Shown one piece after another: positions 6,590-12,090 of a stretch of 13,383 nucleotides of DNA (position 1 is its first letter; the number at the start of each line of letters is the position of its first letter). The notes beneath the pieces are model-generated. The model was not told the origin of the DNA and made no database searches. It saw only the letters and a program-made list of their open reading frames with translations. The translations under genes were made by a program, and so were the position numbers. This stretch comes from Patescibacteria group bacterium (GTDB lineage: Bacteria; Patescibacteriota; Minisyncoccia; Phycocordibacterales; UBA2100). The DNA lies in assembly GCA_024654485.1 (NCBI GenBank), contig JANLHO010000021.1, forward strand, positions 1 through 13,383, in the 5' to 3' direction.

Positions 6590-7156
6590 TCAGAGTTGGA
6601 CGAACAGCCATCTTTCGGCCGTTTCCTCATCCTGTGCAAGCCGCAGTATTTGCTCAACGTCCGGCGCTTCTTCGGACAAGGCCGACTTCGGTAGCCGATT
6701 GCCAAGACCGACAGATTCCGCCCACTCTTCCACATCCGGCATCACGGCTTTCGTTATGGGGACGAGACCGTGCTGCAAGAACACTCGGATGACCGCGGGC
6801 ATCTTGCCGATTCCGAAGAACTTCAAGTCTTGCGGCGCACCGGCAACTAGTTCCGCGACGATTTCACGCAATACGCCGTTGCGGTCGTATCCCTTCGCGA
6901 CATAGAACCACGCGAGCTCCTGCCATTTCGGCAATCTCGTCTTGAGACGTGCCGCATGCGCCCATATACGCTGGCGCGGCACATGGTTGTAGGTCGCAGG
7001 CCTTACGACAGAGCGACCTGCGTAATGCGCTTGCCGAATCTTCGTATGCCTCAACCGGGCATCGTGGAATTGGCCAGTGGCTCGCATGTCTTCCGCAAGC
7101 TGTTCCCAATACCGCAGAAAGGCGCATAGGCAGCAAGCAAGAACGATATACTGCAT
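6590..7156 (-). CDS. Hypothetical protein, 188 residues, behind an attenuator-like leader
   Basis: I do not recognise this protein. With the start at 7156 it has a short hydrophobic N-terminus (residues 3-14, YIVLACCLCAFL), which could be a weak membrane anchor or signal. It is followed by a basic, aromatic middle (about 30-90) and a helical C-terminal half (95-185) with VLREIVAELVAG and a block containing GIGKMPAVIRVFLQHGL. No catalytic motif is visible. The same frame stays open up to a TTG at 7303, but that codon lies in the -10 box of the predicted promoter. The ATG at 7156 is the only candidate with a good Shine-Dalgarno sequence (AGGGGAG, 7 nt spacing). Between promoter and start lies a terminator with an alternative pairing. 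The gene is followed by its own terminator, so it is a single-gene transcript. Its position downstream of hisG may or may not be meaningful. Confidence 0.65.
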   Translation of the reverse strand: MQYIVLACCLCAFLRYWEQLAEDMRATGQFHDARLRHTKIRQAHYAGRSVVRPATYNHVPRQRIWAHAARLKTRLPKWQELAWFYVAKGYDRNGVLREIVAELVAGAPQDLKFFGIGKMPAVIRVFLQHGLVPITKAVMPDVEEWAESVGLGNRLPKSALSEEAPDVEQILRLAQDEETAERWLFVQL

Positions 7157-7163
7157 CAATTTT

Positions 7164-7170
7164 CTCCCCT
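7164..7170 (-). promoter_or_regulatory. Shine-Dalgarno that decides the start at 7156
   Basis: AGGGGAG on the minus strand is separated by 7 nt from the ATG at 7156. It is one of only two clear Shine-Dalgarno sites in the window, and both belong to genes with long leaders. Confidence 0.65.
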
Positions 7171-7212
7171 GAAAGAACACGCCGTGGGGCGCATTCATGT
7201 TTGCACCCAACG

Positions 7213-7281
7213 AAAAAACGGCCTCCATTGAGGCCGCTTTGGAAGAATTTTGTGTGTCAAATGCTCTAAACAGCCTCAATG
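7213..7281 (-). promoter_or_regulatory. Attenuator: terminator with competing antiterminator pairing
   Basis: On the minus strand CGGCCTC (7236-7230), loop AATG and GAGGCCG (7225-7219) form a 7-bp stem followed directly by six T (7218-7213), a textbook intrinsic terminator. It lies about 60 nt after the predicted transcription start and 57 nt before the start codon of the downstream gene. An upstream segment CATTGAGGC (7281-7273) is perfectly complementary to GCCTCAATG (7234-7226), which is most of the 5' arm plus the loop, so the two structures exclude each other. No convincing leader peptide is seen, so the signal could be a protein or a small molecule. Confidence 0.6.
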
Positions 7282-7301
7282 CTTGAAGCTGCTCGTCGGA
7301 C

Positions 7302-7330
7302 AATATATATGCTCATTGCCTGCATGCCAA
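7302..7330 (-). promoter_or_regulatory. Promoter of the attenuated gene
   Basis: TTGGCA (7330-7325) and TATATT (7307-7302) on the minus strand are exactly 17 nt apart, and each matches 5 of 6 consensus bases. Transcription would begin near 7295, giving a leader of about 139 nt before the ATG at 7156. Confidence 0.65.
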
Positions 7331-7382
7331 ATATGCTACCATCGCCCCCATTTTACGCAAGCCTTGTCCGGGAAAAGAATGC

Positions 7383-7405
7383 GGCGGCGCGCCACGCGCG
7401 CCGCC
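7383..7405 (-). terminator. Probable hisG terminator
   Basis: A 9-bp GC-only stem (7383-7391 with 7397-7405) and a 5-nt loop begin 16 nt after the hisG stop codon. On the minus strand they are followed by CGCATTCTTTT. The U-tract is displaced and imperfect, so efficiency is uncertain. Confidence 0.5.
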
Positions 7406-7420
7406 CGCTGCGATGTCTGC

Positions 7421-8308
7421 TCACCAACTTGGAATTGCCGACGATATTGGCATGATGATGACCCCTTCCGCGCCACGCCTTATGCACTCAGTGGCCACAT
7501 GATTGACGCGGCTGCAATGGACTACCGAACTCACCGATAAGAACGGCGACGATCCGGCCAAAGGAGTGACGGTCGGACTCCGGAGCGCAGGAGTGACGCC
7601 AAGCACGTCTCCCAGCCGCTCCGATGGTACGTTCATGACTAACATCACTTTGTCGCGCGCTTCCAGCACTCCGAGCAGTATGGAGCGGAATGCCAATATG
7701 CGCTCACGAGTCTTCTCGTCGCGGTACGCTTTCTTGTTGGCGATAAGTGTCGCGCTAGACTCAAGAAGTACTGCGATGATGCGGAGACTATTCGCCTGTA
7801 GAGACCTTCCTGTCTCAGAGAGGCACACGCCAAACGGATGGATGTCGGGTACTTCCGCCTCAGCCGAACCGGGCGACTTCACGACCCGCACACGGCGACC
7901 AAGCCGCTTGAAAAACGCGCGAGTGAGGCGTGGATATTCCGAAAGCACTGTGACACCATCCGGTATATCCGTACCACCCTTTGCGTTGCGGTCATTTGGT
8001 CCGAAAAGGACTACGCTAGCTTTTCCGTTTGTGCCCCTATTGTACTGAAGGTCGGCGCAAACCTTGACCCGCGCACCCGTCTCCCTGACAACATCCAAGC
8101 CAGTAATGCCTAGTTCAAACTCACCGCTCTCAACGAGCTTCGGGATACGTGAAGGCTTAACAAACGTAGCTACCGTTGGCCACGCGATACCGGAGAGCAA
8201 CGATGTGTTGGAACCATCCATCATATCGAAGCAAATCCGCGCGTCCTCGAAAAGCCTCATCGTCTTTTCGCCCAAACTCTTGCCTGAAGGCAAAGCTATA
8301 GCGGTCAT
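7421..8308 (-). CDS. hisG: ATP phosphoribosyltransferase, long form
   Basis: HisG joins ATP and PRPP in the first step of histidine synthesis. At 295 residues this is the long form, with an N-terminal two-lobe catalytic part and a C-terminal ACT-like regulatory domain (about 218-290, VMLVMNVPSERLGDVL to EGVIIMPIS) that binds histidine in relatives. Recognisable catalytic-part blocks are the FVKPSRIPKLVESG region followed by LGITGLDVV (about 49-74), SEYPRLTRAFF (123-133) and the PRPP loop region ending in ETGRSLQANSL (165-175). The Asp that usually precedes this loop (as in DLVSTG) is replaced by C162, which may affect activity. The ATG at 8308 has a Shine-Dalgarno GAGGA 6 nt upstream. No other his gene is in the window. 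It follows a TrpR-family regulator gene with a hairpin between, and probably depends on read-through because no promoter is visible after that hairpin. Confidence 0.92.
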   Translation of the reverse strand: MTAIALPSGKSLGEKTMRLFEDARICFDMMDGSNTSLLSGIAWPTVATFVKPSRIPKLVESGEFELGITGLDVVRETGARVKVCADLQYNRGTNGKASVVLFGPNDRNAKGGTDIPDGVTVLSEYPRLTRAFFKRLGRRVRVVKSPGSAEAEVPDIHPFGVCLSETGRSLQANSLRIIAVLLESSATLIANKKAYRDEKTRERILAFRSILLGVLEARDKVMLVMNVPSERLGDVLGVTPALRSPTVTPLAGSSPFLSVSSVVHCSRVNHVATECIRRGAEGVIIMPISSAIPSW

Positions 8309-8314
8309 CTTTTA

Positions 8315-8319
8315 TCCTC
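8315..8319 (-). promoter_or_regulatory. hisG Shine-Dalgarno
   Basis: GAGGA is placed 6 nt before the hisG ATG. Most other genes here lack such a site, consistent with hisG being translated from an internal position of a longer transcript. Confidence 0.6.
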
Positions 8320-8337
8320 AAAGATCAGGTTGTCTTT

Positions 8338-8354
8338 CCGGCCGCAGAGGCCGG
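8338..8354 (-). repeat. Second hairpin in the hisG leader
   Basis: CCGGCC and GGCCGG form a perfect 6-bp GC stem with a 5-nt loop, located between the terminator-like hairpin and the hisG Shine-Dalgarno. It has no U-tract. It could shape the leader RNA or be a palindromic-repeat remnant. Confidence 0.4.
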
Positions 8355-8367
8355 GGCGCATAGAGAA

Positions 8368-8429
8368 AGCCCCCTCGCATGAGGGGGCTGGTTTGCATTG
8401 CGAAAAATGAATGGCAACTCAACCCCCTC
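8368..8429 (-). promoter_or_regulatory. Attenuator candidate between the yerC-like gene and hisG
   Basis: AGCCCCCTC (8389-8381), loop ATGC and GAGGGGGCT (8376-8368) form a 9-bp stem followed by TTCTCTAT, a terminator with an imperfect U-tract. Upstream on the same RNA, GAGGGGGTT (8429-8421) at the stop codon of the yerC-like gene can pair with the same 5' arm (9 pairs, one of them G-U), which would block the terminator. No good promoter is visible between the hairpin and hisG. The second His codon of the yerC-like end lies 16 nt before the competing segment, so a ribosome waiting for charged tRNA-His would leave that segment free. Confidence 0.45.
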
Positions 8430-8727
8430 GGGCGACGGGAATCGGATGCCCATGCAGGCGGGCGATTGCTAGGCGATAGCCGCCCTCACGGCCCTTTAGC
8501 CATTTGGAAACGCGCGCGACGGTAGTGGAGCTAAGCCCCGTCTGACGGACGATAGAGGTGTACGGTATACGTTCTGATAGCATTTCCGCCGCCCTGAATC
8601 GCCGCGCGAACTCCGCTATCTCCTCAGTAGTCAATAGGTCGCGCAAAAATCGGCGCGCTTCATCGCGGGTCTCAAGTGCGAGTATGGCGCGCACGAGCCT
8701 GTCCTTTTCCGACGTATTCCACTTCAT
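8419..8727 (-). CDS. YerC/YecD-type TrpR-family regulator, probable histidine regulator
   Basis: This is a 102-residue DNA-binding protein of the TrpR superfamily. Helices in the first 50 residues (LVRAILALETRDEARRFLRD, then TEEIAEFARRF) are followed by a helix-turn-helix at about 54-77 (IPYTSIVRQTGLSSTTVARVSKWL), the family's recognition unit. The size is typical for YerC/YecD. Some TrpR-type proteins of this group have been predicted by comparative genomics to control histidine genes (HisR), and the gene lies just before hisG, which fits. The gene has a consensus -35 and a palindrome over its -10, suggesting autoregulation. The ATG at 8727 lies 6 nt after the -10 box, so the mRNA is probably leaderless. 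The last residues (RLHGHPIPVARGG) carry two His codons immediately before a possible attenuator. The ligand (histidine, charged tRNA state or other) is not shown by the sequence. Confidence 0.85.
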   Translation of the reverse strand: MKWNTSEKDRLVRAILALETRDEARRFLRDLLTTEEIAEFARRFRAAEMLSERIPYTSIVRQTGLSSTTVARVSKWLKGREGGYRLAIARLHGHPIPVARGG

Positions 8728-8733
8728 GTAGCC

Positions 8734-8751
8734 ACTTTATCAAACTAAAGT
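8734..8751. promoter_or_regulatory. Palindromic operator over the yerC-like promoter
   Basis: ACTTTA (8734-8739) and TAAAGT (8746-8751) form a perfect inverted repeat with a 6-nt spacer. The size and symmetry suit a TrpR-type dimer. It covers the -10 box and much of the promoter spacer, a position expected for repression of the regulator's own gene. No second copy was noticed in front of hisG or elsewhere in the window. Confidence 0.55.
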
Positions 8752-8761
8752 ATCTTGTCAA
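8734..8761 (-). promoter_or_regulatory. Promoter of the yerC-like gene
   Basis: A perfect TTGACA (8761-8756) and TAAAGT (8739-8734) are 16 nt apart on the minus strand. The -10 box ends 6 nt before the ATG, placing the transcription start at or one base from the start codon. Confidence 0.6.
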
Positions 8762-8779
8762 GGCCGCTATCGCCACCCA

Positions 8780-8827
8780 CTAACTCTACGCTATAGCGCA
8801 CTTTTGGCGTGTGAAGCGTATAGTTAG
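8780..8827. repeat. 13-bp inverted repeat with 22-nt loop
   Basis: The arms 8780-8792 and 8815-8827 (CTAACTCTACGCT and its complement) match at 12 of 13 positions. The repeat lies in the 163-nt gap between the inositol-phosphatase family gene and the yerC-like promoter. No U-tract follows on either strand. It may be an RNA structure or a protein-binding site; nothing decides between them. Confidence 0.5.
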
Positions 8828-8842
8828 CAATCTCCGGCCGGA

Positions 8843-8865
8843 ACCATGAGATGTCATCTCATGGT
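8843..8865 (-). repeat. Perfect 10-bp hairpin after the inositol-phosphatase family gene
   Basis: ACCATGAGAT and ATCTCATGGT pair perfectly around a 3-nt loop, 25 nt downstream of the stop at 8891. There is no U-tract, so it is a poor intrinsic terminator, but its position suits a transcript 3' end or a stabilising hairpin for the asd operon. Confidence 0.5.
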
Positions 8866-8890
8866 GGTTGGTTTGTGTGGAGGGGAAGGT

Positions 8891-9676
8891 TCAGATGTTT
8901 TTGGTCAATTTCAAAAGTTGTTTGTGCATGGCAGGATTGGCTGCGACGAATTCCAGCATGCCAAATCTCCACTGCTTGCCTTTCGTGTCGGTCACCTTGC
9001 ATCCGGCCTCTTTGAGCATCAGATACGCAGGCGCGAAATCCCAGATGCTTCCGTTCAAGGCCACTATCCAGTCGCGCTTCCCTGCAGCGGCGTAGCAGGC
9101 GTTGTTGGCCATTGAAGCGAAGGAGCCGTACATCATGTGAGTCCCGTCGCCCTCCTTGATGAGATTCGTCAAAAAGCGCGCAGAGCGCTCGCTCATGCTG
9201 GTAGAGCCTGTGCCAAAAGAATTGGGTAGACTTTTTTCCTCCGAGCATCTCACTCTTTTCCCATTGCAGTACGTGCCTTTCCCCGCTTGTGCAAAAAAGA
9301 GTTCTTTGGTGGCCGGCATGTTTATCGCGGACAGCACTACCTCGCCGCTCCGCACGAGGCACACCATGACGCCGAATGCGGGTACGCCGCGGGCGTAATT
9401 GAGCGTGCCGTCTATCGGGTCTATGATCCAGACGTATTCCGCGCCCTCGTTTACATCTCCCCTCTCTTCAGAAATGATGCTGTGTTCGGGATACTTTTTT
9501 TGTATGCGCGAAATTATAATCTTCTCAGAGAGAATGTCCGACTTGGTCACAACATCCCAAATCCTATCCGATTTCGTGTAATGCACGCCGTCCTTGCCGA
9601 AGCGCTTCATAACGGCATCCCCCGCCTCGCGTACGACGTCCTGTATGAATTTCTCGGCTCCGCGTAGCTGACTCAT
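8891..9676 (-). CDS. Inositol monophosphatase / FBPase-like sugar phosphatase
   Basis: This 261-residue metal-dependent phosphatase belongs to the inositol monophosphatase superfamily. The metal-binding motifs are E70-E71 (in SEERG), D86-P-I-D89-G-T91 and W212-D213 (in IWDFAPA, a small change from the usual WDxAA block). The family acts on inositol-1-phosphate, fructose-1,6-bisphosphate, histidinol phosphate or 3'-phosphoadenosine phosphate in different members. Which one applies here cannot be read from motifs. Position in an operon with zwf and gnd suggests sugar-phosphate recycling such as FBPase, and the proximity of hisG leaves histidinol phosphatase as a weaker option. The start at 9676 overlaps the gnd stop codon as ATGA, a sign of translational coupling. 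An upstream in-frame start at 9841 would read 55 unrelated residues inside gnd and is rejected. Confidence 0.88.
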   Translation of the reverse strand: MSQLRGAEKFIQDVVREAGDAVMKRFGKDGVHYTKSDRIWDVVTKSDILSEKIIISRIQKKYPEHSIISEERGDVNEGAEYVWIIDPIDGTLNYARGVPAFGVMVCLVRSGEVVLSAINMPATKELFFAQAGKGTYCNGKRVRCSEEKSLPNSFGTGSTSMSERSARFLTNLIKEGDGTHMMYGSFASMANNACYAAAGKRDWIVALNGSIWDFAPAYLMLKEAGCKVTDTKGKQWRFGMLEFVAANPAMHKQLLKLTKNI

Positions 9677-10617
9677 GTCATTTCGCCGCGCTTTATGCTG
9701 TGTCCGCCGAATTGGTTGCGAATGGCCGAAAGCACCTTGCCGGTGTAACTTGGCTTTTTTGCCGACTGCACGCGAAATTTGAAAGATTCTTCTATCACTT
9801 TCGCGGGCACCTTGAGCTCTCGCGCCGTTTTTGCCGTCCACTCGCCCTCGCCCGTGTGCCCTACGCTTCCCGATACGCTCTTTAGGTCCTCGCCGCGCTC
9901 AGAGAAAGCCTTGCCGAGCCAGCCGACAAGGCGCGACTCAACGACACTGCCATGCTGGTAAATATCCGCGACACGCTTCAAATCCGGCTTATATTTGGAT
10001 TTCTTCATGATGGCGAATCCTTCGGCGATGGCCTGCATCATTCCGTATTCAATGCCGTTGTGGACCATCTTGACGAAGTGTCCCGCGCCCGCGCCCTTGA
10101 AAAACTGGTAACCATCCGGGCTCGCGAGCGCCTTGAAAAGAGGCTCCAGCTTTTTGAAAGTGGGGGCGTCGCCTCCTATCATCAGGCATCCGCCGTTCCG
10201 TGCGCCCGAAGGCCCTCCGGAAAACCCCACGTCTATGAAAGTGACCCCGCGCTTCTCCAATTTCTTGGCGCGACCGACGTCTTCTTTATAGTAGGAATTA
10301 CCTCCATCAATCACCGTATCCCCTTTTGAAAGCAGCTTCGCTATGCCGTCGCGGCCAAAGAGGACCTCGTCTACCGGAGGACGGACACCTTTCTTATTCG
10401 CACGCGCCGGAACCATGAGCCAGACCACTTTGGGGGATGACATCCGTGAGATAAGCTCCGCGGGCGAAGCGGCGGATTTCATACCCTTTCGCGCAAGCTC
10501 ACGGACAGATGCATCATTGAAGTCGTAACCGCGTACGACCCAGCCCTGCTCGAGAAGATGCAGCGCGATGCCTCCGCCCATCTTACCCAAGCCTATTACG
10601 CCAATCTCTTTCTTCAT
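9673..10617 (-). CDS. gnd: 6-phosphogluconate dehydrogenase (decarboxylating), short form
   Basis: This enzyme oxidises and decarboxylates 6-phosphogluconate to ribulose-5-phosphate. It is 314 residues, the short GntZ-like class, compared with about 470 for the common long form. The Rossmann motif GLGKMG is at 9-14, VIDGGNSYYKED at 102-113, the substrate-binding block VGFSGGPSGARNGG at 130-143, and K183-x3-N187 with E190 in the catalytic helix. Residue D32 at the end of the second beta strand (GYDFND) usually selects NAD over NADP, so this enzyme is probably NAD-dependent; that is inference from one position. The gene starts 12 nt after the zwf stop and its last codons overlap the next gene by 4 nt, so it is the third gene of a tight operon. 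No Shine-Dalgarno precedes the ATG. Confidence 0.93.
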   Translation of the reverse strand: MKKEIGVIGLGKMGGGIALHLLEQGWVVRGYDFNDASVRELARKGMKSAASPAELISRMSSPKVVWLMVPARANKKGVRPPVDEVLFGRDGIAKLLSKGDTVIDGGNSYYKEDVGRAKKLEKRGVTFIDVGFSGGPSGARNGGCLMIGGDAPTFKKLEPLFKALASPDGYQFFKGAGAGHFVKMVHNGIEYGMMQAIAEGFAIMKKSKYKPDLKRVADIYQHGSVVESRLVGWLGKAFSERGEDLKSVSGSVGHTGEGEWTAKTARELKVPAKVIEESFKFRVQSAKKPSYTGKVLSAIRNQFGGHSIKRGEMT

Positions 10618-10629
10618 GATTTGCAGAGT

Positions 10630-12084
10630 CTACTTGATATACGCCGCCTCCTCAAGAACTTCTCCGGTATCAGGCGTATATTTCACCAGCGGCACGTCGC
10701 CACACTCCCATGCATCTATTATAGGATCCACATATCGCCACATGGCGCGTATCTCCGGCGTGGAGATGAAAAGCGTCTGATCTCCGCGAACGCAATCCAA
10801 GAGCAGCTTGGCATACTCTTCCACATACGGCACATGCACAGATGCTTCCCGCATCATGTAATGCAGCTCGCGACGCTCGGTAGTGAAGCTGAAGCCGGGC
10901 TTTTTTGACCAGAATTCCACCAATATCTCTTCACGCGGCTCCATGCGAAAAATTACCTCGTTTTTGTGATGCGGCTGTCCGGGCGGACAGAGGCACGGAG
11001 CAGGATGTCGGAACGTCACCACTATCTCCTTGAGCGGCGGCCCGAGGCGCTTTCCGCTTTCCATGATTATGGGCACGCCCTCCCATTTCGGATGACTAAG
11101 CGTCGCACGAACCTTGAAATACGTCTCCGTATCCGAATCCGGTACTACGCCTTCTATATTGAGGTAGCCGTCGTACTGCCCGCGAAAAGTTGACCGGCGT
11201 ACTTCCTCCGGCGACAGAACATGGAGCGCCTCCAATATCTCCGCGCGCCGCTTTTGTATGGCCGTCGCCTCATAGCTCTCCGGATGATCCATAGTAACGA
11301 GCGCGAGCATCTGCAGCAGGTGGTTCTGGCCCACGTCCCGAAAAGCCCCCACGCCGTCGTAGAAAGGGCCGCGCTTTTCCACGCCTATCTTCTCAAGAAC
11401 GCGTACATGGATGTTGTCTATGAGGGCCTTGCCCCACGGTATCTCAAAGAGGTTGTTGGAAAAACGGAAGGTTAGGATGTTTTGTAGCATTTCTTTCGCC
11501 AAATAGTGGTCTATGCGGTACACCTGCGACTCCTCAAAAAGATTGCTCAAAAGCTCGTCCACTTCTTTCGCGGTATTGAGGTTCATGCCGAAAGGTTTCT
11601 CAACTATGATGTGCGTCCAGCCCTCGTTCGGGTCGCACGGGTCCGCGAGGCCGGAGTCGGAAAGGCTATTGAGTATGGTGTCGTAATATTCGGGCGCTAC
11701 GGAGAGATAGAAAAGTTTGTTGGAGCATACTCCCCATTCCTTGTCGCACGCGTCAAACGTCTTTTTGAGTCCTTCATAGCTTGCAGGCTCCTCAAAAGTA
11801 CCCTTCTGGAACGTAAAGAATGAGAGGAAGGGCTCCACCTCGCGGTCCGGTATGGATTTGGCGGCGTGCGCTTCCAAAACTCCGCGCACGTAGCCCTGAA
11901 ATTCTTCGTCCGTCCAGTCGCGGCGCGAGAAACCGACCACGCGGAACATCGCCGGCAACTCGCCTGAGTTGTACAAATAAAAAAGCGCAGGGAGCACTTT
12001 CCTGCGCATTAGATCACCCGTCGCACCGAAAGCCGCGAATATGGTGGGAATGTTCCTTGAAGGCGCGGCCATGTTGCGGGTCAT
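10630..12084 (-). CDS. zwf: Glucose-6-phosphate dehydrogenase
   Basis: This enzyme converts glucose-6-phosphate to 6-phosphogluconolactone, the entry to the oxidative pentose phosphate pathway. It is 484 residues, the usual bacterial length. The nucleotide-binding block GATGDLMRRKVLPALF is at 20-35, EKPFG at 162-166, the substrate-binding signature RIDHYLAKE at 190-198, and the GAFRDVGQNHLLQ block with the likely catalytic H255 at about 246-258. The gene follows asd by 6 nt and is followed by gnd after 12 nt; a lactonase gene (pgl) is absent from the operon. Two starts are possible: ATG at 12084, or the fifth codon ATG at 12072. A perfect TATAAT overlaps the first ATG, so if that promoter is used, the start at 12072 would be chosen and 480 residues made. 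Confidence 0.93.
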   Translation of the reverse strand: MTRNMAAPSRNIPTIFAAFGATGDLMRRKVLPALFYLYNSGELPAMFRVVGFSRRDWTDEEFQGYVRGVLEAHAAKSIPDREVEPFLSFFTFQKGTFEEPASYEGLKKTFDACDKEWGVCSNKLFYLSVAPEYYDTILNSLSDSGLADPCDPNEGWTHIIVEKPFGMNLNTAKEVDELLSNLFEESQVYRIDHYLAKEMLQNILTFRFSNNLFEIPWGKALIDNIHVRVLEKIGVEKRGPFYDGVGAFRDVGQNHLLQMLALVTMDHPESYEATAIQKRRAEILEALHVLSPEEVRRSTFRGQYDGYLNIEGVVPDSDTETYFKVRATLSHPKWEGVPIIMESGKRLGPPLKEIVVTFRHPAPCLCPPGQPHHKNEVIFRMEPREEILVEFWSKKPGFSFTTERRELHYMMREASVHVPYVEEYAKLLLDCVRGDQTLFISTPEIRAMWRYVDPIIDAWECGDVPLVKYTPDTGEVLEEAAYIK

Positions 12085-12088
12085 TATA
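12083..12088 (-). promoter_or_regulatory. Possible internal -10 box at the zwf start
   Basis: A perfect TATAAT on the minus strand overlaps the first two bases of the ATG at 12084. Transcription would start near 12076, a few bases before the alternative ATG at 12072. No clear -35 is seen, so it may be accidental. Confidence 0.3.
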
Positions 12089-12090
12089 CC

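Noticed and set aside
7157..7303. TTG start at 7303 for the unknown gene
   Set aside because: The TTG lies inside the predicted -10 hexamer and the extension would translate a terminator hairpin; a good Shine-Dalgarno precedes 7156.
8780..8827. Integron attC-like site (TAAC ... GTTA arms)
   Set aside because: The terminal core triplets resemble attC, but the flanking RYYYAAC and GTTRRRY consensus fails on both sides and no integrase or cassette array is present.
9677..9841. Longer inositol-phosphatase family reading frame starting at 9841
   Set aside because: The extra 55 residues are read inside gnd and are low-complexity basic sequence; the ATGA overlap at 9673-9676 gives a natural start.
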